Shown in pieces: positions 27,363-36,485 of a stretch of DNA of 64,000 bases. Source of the stretch: Geomicrobium sp. JCM 19038. GTDB lineage: Bacteria > Bacillota > Bacilli > Bacillales > Marinococcaceae. The first letter of the stretch is position 1; each line of letters begins with the position of its first letter. The translations under genes and the position numbers were made by a program. The DNA lies in NCBI RefSeq assembly GCF_000698125.1, contig NZ_BAXA01000004.1:124001-188000 (forward strand). Reading direction: 5' to 3'. The notes under the pieces are model-generated. The model searched no databases, was not told the origin of the DNA, and saw nothing but the letters and a program-made list of their open reading frames with translations.

Positions 27363-28831
27363 TTGAACATTGCAGTCGGTGGCATTCAACATGAAACGAA
27401 TACGTTCTCAAATGTAAGTTCTGATGAGAATTTTTTTAAATTATATGAATGGTTATATGGAGATGAGATTTTTGAGCATTACGATGGAGTGCGAGATTAC
27501 ATTGGTGGCATGATTGATCAAGCGAATCACGAAGGATATACCGTCATTCCAACGTTTTCTGCTCGAGCAAATCCTTCAGGAGTTATCCCTTTGGAGACAT
27601 TCAAAACGATGAAACGAGAGTTAATCAATCGTATTCTTGAAATCAAAGAGCTGGACGCAGTTTGTCTAGCACTTCACGGTGCAGGTGTTGTTGAAGGGAT
27701 TGATGATCTTGAAGGAGAGTTATTAGAAGAGCTAAGACGTGCACTTAACCCGAACGTTCCAATTGTTGTCACCCTCGATTTACATACGAATTTAACAGAA
27801 AGAATGGTCGAGCATGCGAGTGCTTTACTCGGTGTAAAAGAATATCCACATGTGGATAGTTATGAACGAGGATTGGATGCTGTTAAGTTCATCAAAGAAA
27901 TAGTTGTTAACAAGGTTATACCAGTTATGCACATGACGAAGCTTCCGATGATGATTCCGACTACACATACAATAAGTGGTCAGGCTTTTGAGATGAAGCT
28001 CAAACACTCGAGGAAGAAAAGCTTGGAGATGTACTTGATTGTACGTTCTATCATTCGTTCCCACATACAGATGTTGCACATATTGGTTGTGCCATCTTAA
28101 CGACAACGAACAATCACCGTGAATTAGCAGAAGCGACCTCAAAGCGAGTAGCTAAAGAACTTTGGGATGCCAAATCCGACTTTATCGTCGAATTGCCATC
28201 ATCTGCTGAAGGGATTGACATGGCTTTAAACGTAGAAGGAAAGCCTGTCGTGATTAATGAAACGAGTGACAATCCGGGTGCAGGAACCCCTGGAGATGGA
28301 ACGAATCTATTAAAAGAATTGCTGAGACTAGACTTACCTGACACCGTTTTTGCATGCATATACGACCCTGATGTGGCAACGCTGGCCCATGAAAAGGGAG
28401 CTGGTGCAACACTTGACGTAGAACTAGGTGGAAAAACGGATCACCTTCACGGTGAACCGTTACGAGTCACAGCAAAGGTCGTGGCACTTACAAATGGGGT
28501 GTTCGTACACACGAACCCGATGATGGCGGGAAAAAAATCAAATTACGGCAAGACGGCTAGGTTAGTCATCGGTCAGGTTGAAGTTATAGTGATTTCTGTA
28601 CGCACACAAACCTTTGATCCAGAAATTATCTCATTAACAGGAATTAATCCATTAGATTATAAAATAATTGCCTTAAAATCAAGCCAACATTTCCGTGCGG
28701 GTTTCCAAGATCTAGCGAAAAAAATCATTACAGTCGATTCTCCAGGACTTAGCAGTTACTCACTCGATCACTTTGAATATGTGAATGTGAACCGACCGAT
28801 CTATCCGCTCGATCGTCATTTCGAGAAGTAA
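27363..28831 (+). pseudogene. MlrC-family protein (M81), frameshifted
   Basis: MlrC-family proteins are metal-dependent enzymes named for the microcystin-degradation protein that acts on linear peptide products; the physiological substrates of most members are unknown. The N-terminal domain opens MNIAVGGIQHETNTFSNV, with ALHGAGVVEGIDDLEGELLEELR and VTLDLHTNLTERMVEHA. The frame breaks near 27996: restoring one base gives FEMK-AQTLEEEKLGDV and continues to VINETSDNPGAGTPGDGTNLL and the 28831 stop, about 489 residues, a normal family length. TTG at 27363 follows GAGGTG. It sits between the peptide ABC genes and the amidase, so it probably acts on the imported compound. Confidence 0.85.
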
Positions 28832-28975
28832 CTGATTCAGTCAATAAGACTGTGCCAAATGTGTATACGTGCCGTTAGGTACACTTCTTAATAGAAGTAG
28901 AGATAATAGTGCACTTCAGCGAATGATAACAAAAAGTAAGCGCTTTCTTTTTAATTGAGAAATGAGAAATGAGAA

Positions 28976-30421
28976 ATGGGGGATTCGGTGAGTTCATTGG
29001 TTGATCTTACAACAGTGGAACTAGTCGCGATGATTAAGGGGAAAGAAGTCTCTTCCTATGAAGTGGTGAGTGCGTTTATTAAGCAAATTGAGACGCACAA
29101 CCCGAGCATTAATGCCATCGTATCGTTTCAACCTGAGTATGCATTATCAGAAGCTAGAAAAGCAGATAAGCGTTTTGCAAAAGGAAACGTTGATGGTCCG
29201 CTTCATGGCATTCCGATGGCGTTCAAAGATACGCATGATGCGAGAGGGTTTAAGACGACGAAAGGATGCACTGTGCTACAAGACAACGTCGCGAAAGAAG
29301 ATGAACTACTCGTGTCTCGCTTAAGGCGAGCGGGGGCAATCGGAATAGGGAAAACAAATGTACCTGAATTTGCGGCAGGATCTCATACATTTAATCCGGT
29401 ATTTGGGCTGACGAGAAATCCATACAACTTAGAAAAGAGTGCTGGTGGTAGCAGTGGCGGTGCAGCTGCAGCTCTTGCTGCACGAATGATTCCGCTTGCG
29501 GACGGTTCAGATATGGGAGGATCATGCAGGAATCCTGCAGCGTTCAATAACGTCGTAGGGTTGCGTCCATCACCTGGAAGAGTTCCTACGTATCCGAAAG
29601 CGAACGGTTTCGGAACGATATCTGTACAAGGACCACTTGCAAAAACAGTGAATGACGTTGCCTTAGCGATGTCGGTGATCTCTGGGTATGACAAGCGTGT
29701 ACCAATTGCAATACGTGAAGAGGGTCATATGTTTTTACAACGGCTTGAACATGATTTCAAAAAGATGAAGGTTGCATATAGCGAAGACTTAGGTGGTCTA
29801 CTAGCTCTAGATGAGCCTGTGAGAAAAGCATTTAAAAACCAACTAGCGGTTTGGGAAAGTCTCGGATGTGAGCTTGTGGACGTAGCACCGGATTTAGCGG
29901 AGGCGGCAGAAGTCTTTGAAACGCTGCGTGCGTTTGAAATGGAAGCTGCCGGTGGCGCTTTTGTTGAACAGCACCGAGCAGAATTAAAAACGACGTATGT
30001 CAAAAATGTTGAAAAGGGTATGAATCTTACAGGTCCAGAAGTTGGTCGTGCATTACGTAAGCAAACAGAGCTCGTCCATGAAATGGCTCGTTTTTTTAGT
30101 AACTATGATTTCCTTATGTTACCAACAACGCAAGTCGAACCGTTTGATGCCAACGTTGAATATCCGACGATGATTGCAGGTGAAGCGATGAAGTCGTATA
30201 CGAGCTGGATGCAATCATGTTCGCTCATCTCAGTCTTAAATACGCCAGCGATTTCAGTACCAGGAGGATTTACAGAGAATGGATTGCCGTTTGGATTGCA
30301 ACTCGTTGCACCAATTGGGCAAGACTTTGAGCTGTTGCAAATGGCGCACGCGTATGAAAGTGTCACAAAGCATTATCAAAAGCAACCGAAAATGAATGTC
30401 GAGGAGAGTAAGCCGTTATGA
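28976..30421 (+). CDS. Amidase, amidase-signature family
   Basis: A hydrolase of about 480 residues with the Ser-cisSer-Lys catalytic triad. The Lys is in GIPMAFKDTHDARG (about 80-93), and the serines in the glycine-rich SAGGSSGGAAAALAARMIPLADGSDMGGS stretch (about 150-180). Family members cleave primary or N-substituted amides and small peptides. ATG 28976 and GTG 28988 are both possible; the latter sits behind GGGGGA. A 7-bp unit GAGAAAT is repeated three times just upstream. The gene overlaps the binding-protein gene by four bases (ATGA), so it is part of the transporter operon. Confidence 0.9.
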   Translation: MGDSVSSLVDLTTVELVAMIKGKEVSSYEVVSAFIKQIETHNPSINAIVSFQPEYALSEARKADKRFAKGNVDGPLHGIPMAFKDTHDARGFKTTKGCTVLQDNVAKEDELLVSRLRRAGAIGIGKTNVPEFAAGSHTFNPVFGLTRNPYNLEKSAGGSSGGAAAALAARMIPLADGSDMGGSCRNPAAFNNVVGLRPSPGRVPTYPKANGFGTISVQGPLAKTVNDVALAMSVISGYDKRVPIAIREEGHMFLQRLEHDFKKMKVAYSEDLGGLLALDEPVRKAFKNQLAVWESLGCELVDVAPDLAEAAEVFETLRAFEMEAAGGAFVEQHRAELKTTYVKNVEKGMNLTGPEVGRALRKQTELVHEMARFFSNYDFLMLPTTQVEPFDANVEYPTMIAGEAMKSYTSWMQSCSLISVLNTPAISVPGGFTENGLPFGLQLVAPIGQDFELLQMAHAYESVTKHYQKQPKMNVEESKPL

Positions 30422-31986
30422 AGAAACGAATGATGCCGCTGATTGGCTCAATGGTAGGAGTCATGTTGTTGGCAAGTTGCGGAGGTAGCTCTGACGAAGA
30501 GGCAGCGATTGAAGAAGGAAACGGAGAAGAGAGTTCAAATTTTGGAGGTACAATCAATTACGGATACAGTACTCAACCTGAAGTGTTGGATCCTCATTTC
30601 ACGACAGCGGCTGCAACGAGAGATATTAGTCGTTCTATTTACGAATCACTTGTTACGTTAAATAGTAACTACGAAGTAGCCCCAATGCTCGCGGAAGATT
30701 ATGAAGTAAGTGAAGATGGTAAAACGATCACATTTATGCTTCGCGAAGGTGTCCTATTTCATAATGGTGAAGAAATGACATCAGAAGATGTTGTGGCCTC
30801 GATGCAACGTTGGCAAGAAGTTTCTAACGTTTTACCTGAGGCACAATACGAGGCAGATGGCGATTATACCGTAAATGTGTTGCTAGATGAAATGAACAAC
30901 ACGGCCTTACATCTGTTAGCAGATATCAGCCAAATGGCGGCAATCATGCCAGCAGAGATTGCGTCAAATGCACCTGCGACTGGAGTCGATGAATACATCG
31001 GTACAGGTCCGTACGAGTTTGGTGTGTGGCACCAAGACCAACATGTACAATTAACACGATTTGAAGATTATGTTGGCGTGGATACACCAGCTGATGGGCT
31101 GAGTGGTGAAAAGCATGCGTATGCTGATGAAATTCTAGTTCATTTCGTACCAGATTCACAGACGAGGTTATCTGGAATGCAGACAGGTGAGTACGATGCG
31201 ATTAATGGTGTTCCTTTTGATAATTACGAAATGTTAGAAGCGGATGATTCCATTGAGTTGATGACAACACCGAGCGGAATGGAAGTGCTTGTATTTAACA
31301 AAGAACAAGGGTTATTTTCAGATCCGTTAGCAAGACAGGCAATAAACATTGCTCTTGATAAGCAACCGATTTTGCAAGCGGCATTTAACTATGAGGATTT
31401 CTACAGCTTAGAGCCTGGCTTAATGATTCCGGATCAAACGGATTGGTACACACGAGCTGGGGAAGAGAATTACGATGTGAATGATCCAGACCGAGCCTTA
31501 TCAATGCTTGAAGAAGCAGGGTATGACGGGGAAGAGATTCGAATTCTTACGAGTAGGGATTATGATTTTCATTATAATGTAGCGGTTGTTGCCCACCAAC
31601 AACTCGAAGAAATGGGAATTAACGCAACGCTAAACGTCGTTGATTGGGCTACGTTACTTAGTCTGCGTGATGACCCAAATGAGTATGAAATGTTTGTAAC
31701 GTCATTCTTTGTCTATGCTGTTCCTCATCAATACCCATTCTTTAATCCAAGTTGGGCTGGTTGGACAGATCACCCTGGCTATGAAGAATATTTTGATCAA
31801 ATTGATCAAGCCGAAACGCAAGAAGAAGCACTCGCGTTGTTTGAAGAATTGCAAAAATTGTTCTATGAAGATGTTCCTGTCGTGAACATCGGTCATTATG
31901 ACAATGTCGAAGCAGTAAGTGATCGTCTGACAGATTATGAATTATTAATGGGTCCGATCTTTTGGAACGTTCAGGTAGAGGAATAA
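30418..31986 (+). CDS. Family 5 peptide-binding lipoprotein
   Basis: A 522-residue extracellular substrate-binding lipoprotein, the receptor for the adjacent DppBCDF-type transporter. The signal peptide ends LLASC (Cys 20). A linker rich in Glu and Ser is followed by the SBP_bac_5 domain: VLDPHFTTAAATRDISRSIYESL, then LREGVLFHNGEEMTSEDVVASM. It is closely paralogous to the frameshifted lipoprotein at 12714-14296 along its whole length. It is last in the operon, coupled to the amidase and followed by a terminator. Confidence 0.92.
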   Translation: MKKRMMPLIGSMVGVMLLASCGGSSDEEAAIEEGNGEESSNFGGTINYGYSTQPEVLDPHFTTAAATRDISRSIYESLVTLNSNYEVAPMLAEDYEVSEDGKTITFMLREGVLFHNGEEMTSEDVVASMQRWQEVSNVLPEAQYEADGDYTVNVLLDEMNNTALHLLADISQMAAIMPAEIASNAPATGVDEYIGTGPYEFGVWHQDQHVQLTRFEDYVGVDTPADGLSGEKHAYADEILVHFVPDSQTRLSGMQTGEYDAINGVPFDNYEMLEADDSIELMTTPSGMEVLVFNKEQGLFSDPLARQAINIALDKQPILQAAFNYEDFYSLEPGLMIPDQTDWYTRAGEENYDVNDPDRALSMLEEAGYDGEEIRILTSRDYDFHYNVAVVAHQQLEEMGINATLNVVDWATLLSLRDDPNEYEMFVTSFFVYAVPHQYPFFNPSWAGWTDHPGYEEYFDQIDQAETQEEALALFEELQKLFYEDVPVVNIGHYDNVEAVSDRLTDYELLMGPIFWNVQVEE

Positions 31987-32006
31987 ATTAAACGTTTATT
32001 TAAATT

Positions 32007-32053
32007 GCAAAAAGGAAGTAGGGGACAACTTACAGTTCCTACTTCCTTTTTGC
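32007..32053 (+). terminator. Operon terminator
   Basis: A 16-bp perfect stem (32007-32022 with 32038-32053) whose 3' arm contains five T; it closes the seven-gene peptide operon. Confidence 0.8.
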
Positions 32054-32117
32054 ATGAGGAGAAACAAGGGAAGGGGGTGAAAGATTATTGGCAAACAATG
32101 ACTAACAACGTACCTTC

Positions 32118-32477
32118 TTAAATTTCTCGTTCTAATTGGGTAATTTCAGTAGCATTAAATCCGCATGAAAGCAGTTTTGATTGATAACTTTGTTGAAGAC
32201 CTTCATAACAAATGTTTTCTTCTGGTAATCCATAGTCAGTAGCTGATAATGTGTGGCGGTCTTGCGGAAAAGGGTTAATTACATTAATGCACGTAGGAGA
32301 GAACTTTGTTTTCATTTTTTTTACAGCTTCCAGTGCATCATTTTCTTCTTTGAATTCTTTGAACATTGGCGTACTCAAGTTCATCACGTCCTTAGTTGAT
32401 TGTGAAGTTATTAATACTTCGAATTCTATTGAATACCGTGTGTAATTACCAGGGAACATTTCTACTTCAAGGGTCAT
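32118..32477 (-). CDS. Hypothetical protein (119 aa)
   Basis: A 119-residue soluble protein beginning MTLEVEMFPGNYTRYSIEFEV, with a middle FKEENDALEAVKKMKTKF helix. No signal peptide, membrane span or known motif was seen. An AAGGATTG stretch precedes the ATG. It lies alone between the peptide operon and the M50-like gene. Its codon use looks normal for the window, so it is likely a real gene of unknown function. Confidence 0.5.
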   Translation of the reverse strand: MTLEVEMFPGNYTRYSIEFEVLITSQSTKDVMNLSTPMFKEFKEENDALEAVKKMKTKFSPTCINVINPFPQDRHTLSATDYGLPEENICYEGLQQSYQSKLLSCGFNATEITQLEREI

Positions 32478-32708
32478 AAGATCACAATCCTTAGATCGTT
32501 TAAATGACTTGTTGGAGGATTTCCCTTTTTAGAAAATCTCAAACTTGCTTCTGTAAAGTCTTTTGCGAAGATCTGAACTCTCGGTCTAGTGAGTTTAAAT
32601 TTTCCCATTTGCATCATCGTTCTATAGCATGTAGTGTAGTACGTCCGTCATTTAATAAATAACGACTTAGATCATAAATGAACTCAAAACACGCAGAAAG
32701 GAGAGTAT

Positions 32709-33416
32709 ATGTTTAGTCCAATTGATTGGTTTAGACTATTTATGGCAGCGCTTTTTATCTTGCCAATTGTCACGGTAATTCGAGAGTCAGGGTATTATCT
32801 TGTGGCAACCTTGCTTCGAGGCGAGAATAAGAAGCTAATTGTAGGTAGTGGACCAATATTGTTTGCAATTCCTACTGTCGAAGTTCGACGGTATTTTTTT
32901 ATGTATAGTTGGATGGAGTATGATGAACTCAAGCCTAAAAATCGCTTTTGGCACGGTTTGATCTATTGTTCACCGATTATTATGACCGGTAGCATTGCCT
33001 TTATAGCGAATGCTTTAGTTTTGGAAGGTGTGTTACCAGATAATATCTTCTGGACAACATTCATTTTTTATTGTTTTTATTACGTTTTGTTTGATGTGAT
33101 TCCTGTCTATTTGCCCGATGGACAACCAACGAATGGTAGAGCAATCTTTGACCTCATTTGGCACGGAGAGCGATCAGACTTTAAACGGAAAAGAGAAGAT
33201 AATAAGAAAAGCGACAATCAGCGTAGTTATACAGAAGCACAGGAAGAAACGATGCAGAACAGAGATCAAGATGACAAAGAAAGAAGCGATCACACGAATC
33301 CTTCTAGTGACAATTCAGACGTGGGGAAAGATACTAACTTCACGGAAACACAGAAGAAAACAAAAGAGAACAGAGATCGGGATGAAGCAGTGCGACGCGA
33401 TCATACAGACCCTTAA
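32709..33416 (+). CDS. Degenerate M50-like membrane protein with repeated charged tail
   Basis: A 235-residue protein with about four membrane spans in residues 1-135 and a hydrophilic tail. RESGYY (25-30) sits where site-2 proteases (M50) have HExxH. LFDVIPVYLPDGQPTNGRA (about 127-145) resembles the M50 second motif N..P...LDG, so the fold may be M50-like with the zinc site lost. The tail holds two copies of a 24-residue unit (175-198 and 212-235; consensus TExQ-xxT-xxNRDxD-xxxRxDHxxP). It is clearly paralogous to the gene at 61184-61777. AGAAAGGAG precedes the ATG, and a terminator follows. Function unknown. Confidence 0.7.
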   Translation: MFSPIDWFRLFMAALFILPIVTVIRESGYYLVATLLRGENKKLIVGSGPILFAIPTVEVRRYFFMYSWMEYDELKPKNRFWHGLIYCSPIIMTGSIAFIANALVLEGVLPDNIFWTTFIFYCFYYVLFDVIPVYLPDGQPTNGRAIFDLIWHGERSDFKRKREDNKKSDNQRSYTEAQEETMQNRDQDDKERSDHTNPSSDNSDVGKDTNFTETQKKTKENRDRDEAVRRDHTDP

Positions 33417-33438
33417 AGACACAAAGATTTGTGTCTAG

Positions 33439-33471
33439 AAAACGTGTGCATACAGTCGCGCACGTTTTTTC
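33439..33471 (+). terminator. Rho-independent terminator
   Basis: A 9-11 bp stem with one G-T pair (33439-33449 with 33458-33468) ending in a T run, just after the M50-like gene. Confidence 0.82.
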
Positions 33472-33576
33472 TATTTAGACGATGTCAATTTTTCTTTGTA
33501 CGTTCTTTCTCAAAAATAATGTATAATAAAACAAAGCCTGTCGACAGCCGACAGAATTCGAATGCAGGAGGAACAA

Positions 33577-34635
33577 ATGATGAAGAAATGGAACATTGCA
33601 AGCATTCCAGGTGATGGCATTGGGAAAGAGGTAGTCCCTGCTGCAGAACAAGTGCTGCATACGATTGCGGATATTCATGGTGGATTTGAATTTGAATTTA
33701 CGTCCTTTCCTTGGAGTTCTGAATATTACTTAGAACATGGTGTGATGATGCCAGAAGACGGGATTCAAACATTAGCTTCATTTGATTCGATCTTTCTTGG
33801 TGCTGTCGGAAATGAACAGCTCGTTCCTGATCATGTTTCACTTTGGGGATTATTAATCAAAATTCGTCGAGAATTCGAGCAAGTCATTAATATGCGTCCT
33901 GCAAAAGTATTGCCAGGCATTGCCTCACCATTGGCGAACCCAAATCAATTTGACTTTGTCGTTGTTCGGGAAAATAGTGAAGGAGAATACAGTTCTAGCG
34001 GTGGCCGAATTGGCAATGGTGAAGAAGAAATTGCGATTCAAAACGCTGTATTTACACGTAAAGGGACAGAACGTGCAATGCGCTTTGCATTTCAACAAGC
34101 GAAGAAACGCAGTGGTCATGTGATAAGCGCTACGAAATCAAATGGCATTATTCATAGCATGCCGTTCTGGGATGAGGTTTTCAACGACGTAAGCCAAGAT
34201 TACCCTGAGATGACGACTGAATCACAGCATATTGATGCCCTTGCGGCCTTTCTCGTTACGAAGCCTGAGACGTTAGATGTTGTGGTTGCCTCCAACCTAT
34301 TTGGGGATATTCTGACAGATATCGGTGCAGGGATTATGGGAAGTATCGGTGTCGCTCCGGCAGCAAACCTAAATGTAAATGGGAAGTACCCATCTATGTT
34401 TGAACCCGTACACGGTTCCGCTCCAGACATTATTGGCAAAGGGATTGCGAATCCGATTGGTCAGATTTGGACTGCAAAAATGATGCTCGATCATTTAGGG
34501 GAAGAAGAATCAGCAACAAAAATGCTTGAAGCGATTGAACAGGTCACACGTCTACAAATGGTGACGCCTGATTTAGGTGGAAATTGTACAACTGAAGAAG
34601 TGACTAATGCCATTATTCAAGAGTTAAAGAGGTGA
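33577..34635 (+). CDS. Tartrate/D-malate-type dehydrogenase (isocitrate/isopropylmalate dehydrogenase family)
   Basis: A 352-residue NAD-dependent beta-decarboxylating dehydrogenase. It opens WNIASIPGDGIGKEVVPAAE. The substrate loop is LLIKIRREFEQVINMRPAK, followed by VVRENSEGEYSS and the metal-binding SNLFGDILTDIGAGIMGS; the Y/N and R pattern fits the tartrate/D-malate dehydrogenase group (B. subtilis YcsA) better than LeuB. ATG 33577 is chosen because AGGAGG lies just upstream. No leu genes are nearby. A TATAAT lies at 33522-33527. It is coupled to the dehalogenase-like hydrolase that follows. Confidence 0.85.
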   Translation: MMKKWNIASIPGDGIGKEVVPAAEQVLHTIADIHGGFEFEFTSFPWSSEYYLEHGVMMPEDGIQTLASFDSIFLGAVGNEQLVPDHVSLWGLLIKIRREFEQVINMRPAKVLPGIASPLANPNQFDFVVVRENSEGEYSSSGGRIGNGEEEIAIQNAVFTRKGTERAMRFAFQQAKKRSGHVISATKSNGIIHSMPFWDEVFNDVSQDYPEMTTESQHIDALAAFLVTKPETLDVVVASNLFGDILTDIGAGIMGSIGVAPAANLNVNGKYPSMFEPVHGSAPDIIGKGIANPIGQIWTAKMMLDHLGEEESATKMLEAIEQVTRLQMVTPDLGGNCTTEEVTNAIIQELKR

Positions 34636-34640
34636 CGAAT

Positions 34641-35495
34641 GTGGGGGAGGTTTCAGTTGCTGGCGTAGCGATTCATTATGAGGATGATGGAGCGTTTGAT
34701 AAGCCGGTCTGTCTTTTGCTACATGGATTTCCTCAAAGTTCGTTAACGTGGCGGTATGTTAGTCCTCATCTAGCTGAGCGTTATCGTGTCATTAAAGTTG
34801 ACTTAAGAGGATACGGTAAGTCAGGGAAGCCAATCGGAGAAGCATTGTATCAAAATGATGTGATGGCACATGACGTTGCGTCTGTTCTAGACAGACTAGA
34901 CATTCGTAACGCACTAATCGTTGGTCATGACCGAGGAGCAAGGATTGCGAGGAAGCTTGCTTACTTACGCCCAGAACTTGTAAGAAAGCTCGTATTCATC
35001 GATATTATGCCTATGGAATACGTCTATCAATTGCCAGCAAAAGAAGCTGCTAGAAAGTATTGGCACTGGGTATTTCAAATCGTTCCAGACCTTCCTGAGA
35101 CGTTAATTGAAGGGAAAGAAGAAGAGTACTTAACGTTTCTATTGAGTCGTGGTGATGGCTTATACGAAAGCCTAAAAAAAGACGGAACTTTTGATGAGTA
35201 CTTACGAGCGTTTAAAGAACCAGGAGCGGTTCAAGCAGCGCTCAGTGATTACCGAGCAACCTATCGTACTGATCTTCCAGAATATGAACAAGGGGTTGGC
35301 AAGTTGTCGAAGGAGACGTTAGTGCTCTGGGGAGAACGTGGCAACTTGGCTGGGTTACCAGTCGTGGATGAATGGAAAAGGACGGTTGATTACGTTCGAG
35401 GGTATGAGATTAAAGGGTGTGGACATTATGTACCAGAAGAGAAGCCAAAGGAAATTGCGGAGCATATTCTAGCATTTGATCAACCATCTCTCTAA
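34641..35495 (+). CDS. Alpha/beta hydrolase, haloacetate (fluoroacetate) dehalogenase-like
   Basis: A 284-residue alpha/beta hydrolase. The nucleophile elbow is GHDRGAR with Asp97, followed by Arg98 and Arg101. Asp121 (FIDIMP), His142-Trp143 (YWHWVF), Tyr204 (SDYRA) and His262 (GCGHYVPE) follow. These match the residues known in fluoroacetate dehalogenase for catalysis, carboxylate binding and the halide pocket, so hydrolysis of a 2-haloacid is a fair prediction. An epoxide hydrolase is the main alternative. GTG 34641 follows GAGGTGA; GTG 34632 would overlap the dehydrogenase stop. Coupling to a 2-hydroxyacid dehydrogenase is consistent with a two-step acid pathway. Confidence 0.75.
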   Translation: MGEVSVAGVAIHYEDDGAFDKPVCLLLHGFPQSSLTWRYVSPHLAERYRVIKVDLRGYGKSGKPIGEALYQNDVMAHDVASVLDRLDIRNALIVGHDRGARIARKLAYLRPELVRKLVFIDIMPMEYVYQLPAKEAARKYWHWVFQIVPDLPETLIEGKEEEYLTFLLSRGDGLYESLKKDGTFDEYLRAFKEPGAVQAALSDYRATYRTDLPEYEQGVGKLSKETLVLWGERGNLAGLPVVDEWKRTVDYVRGYEIKGCGHYVPEEKPKEIAEHILAFDQPSL

Positions 35496-35501
35496 AGCAA
35501 A

Positions 35502-35544
35502 TCACCTCAATCATGCTTTTGAAACCGGGCATCGATTGAGGTGA
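35502..35544. terminator. Probable bidirectional terminator
   Basis: An 11-bp perfect stem (35502-35512 with 35534-35544), extended by a further 4 bp after a bulge, lies between converging genes. It lacks a long T run, so the call is tentative. Confidence 0.5.
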
Positions 35545-35547
35545 GAA

Positions 35548-36392
35548 TTATCGTTGATCAACGTAAAGGTTCCACGGTGAAGGTAGATCAAAAGGGTGTT
35601 GATTAGGAAGCTTTGCCATTTGATCGCTTGTTATGTCCACCCAAACGTGAACATCTTCTTCAAATTGGGACTGTGAGTCGTTATGTGCGTGAGTGATCGT
35701 CGCCCATAAACCGGATTGATTGAATAGATCTTGAAATGGATAGACAACTTGCAAGTAGTGATATTTCTTTTGGTCGTACTTCGTTATAAAAAAGCGATCG
35801 CATTGATTATTTTCAAAGAAACGCCACGTAGCAACTTCATCATCGTGGAACAATTCAGTTTTCGCTTCGAACGGATAATAACATTCGTATGGGAATACTC
35901 GTCCCGGTTGGACATACTGTTCTGAAAGTAAGGTTTTCTTCTTTGAAAGACTCGAGATCTCCATCCATTGAACGTGTTCATCAGCCAATTGATTTGGCGA
36001 TGTTGTTGTCGCTGATTGCAAAGAGATCCGTGGTGTTAAGCCAATTTTACGGAGTACTTTTTGAGCGGGTATGTTTGATTGTTGGGTATTGGCACCAACC
36101 CATTGAATCTCTGAATGTTCCCAAGCCCGCTCTAACACATTGTTTAAGATCTCTGTAGCTAAGTTTTGTCCACGATAGCGACGGTCGGTGCGCAATCTTC
36201 CAAGCATGGCATAGACCGAATGGTAAATCGTAAATCCGGCTGTACTTACGAGTTGATTTTGAATGAATCGTCCATACATTTTGTTTGGCCCTGTAACGAG
36301 GTACGGAAAAATGGCTGCGATGTAATCGTCCTCGATGCCAGTATCCATTTGTTCATAGGACGTTTGATCTTCTGGATGTAATTGCGAATCAC
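35548..36392 (-). CDS. GNAT-family N-acetyltransferase with C-terminal extension; N-terminus frameshifted
   Basis: The intact frame from ATG 36348 gives 266 residues. The acetyl-CoA loop is RTDRRYRGQNLATEIL (about 53-68), followed by SNIPAQKVLRKIGLTPRI; the last 150 residues are a family-specific extension. The natural start is probably GTG at 36392, which follows AAAGGGAGG. That frame reads MIR and then needs one restored base near 36386 to join LHPEDQTSYEQ and the rest, giving about 281 residues. Its substrate is unknown. It converges on the dehalogenase-like gene. Confidence 0.75.
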
Positions 36393-36444
36393 TGGTTAAC
36401 CCTCCCTTTCATCATATCTAGTATGACGATAGTTCGTGCTTCTG

Positions 36445-36478
36445 CCAAGAAAAAGAGTTCTCCCATAGTAGGGAGAAC
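36445..36478 (-). terminator. Terminator of the dicarboxylate symporter gene
   Basis: An 8-bp GC-rich stem (36457-36464 with 36471-36478) followed on the minus strand by CTCTTTTT. Confidence 0.82.
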
Positions 36479-36485
36479 CCAGTAT

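Noticed and set aside
33118-33438. A 106-codon frame overlapping the tail of the M50-like gene
   Set aside because: It is a +1 reading of the charged repeat tail; the main frame has the ribosome site and the paralogue.
33577-34635. 3-isopropylmalate dehydrogenase LeuB
   Set aside because: There are no other leu genes and the substrate loop fits the tartrate/D-malate dehydrogenase group better.
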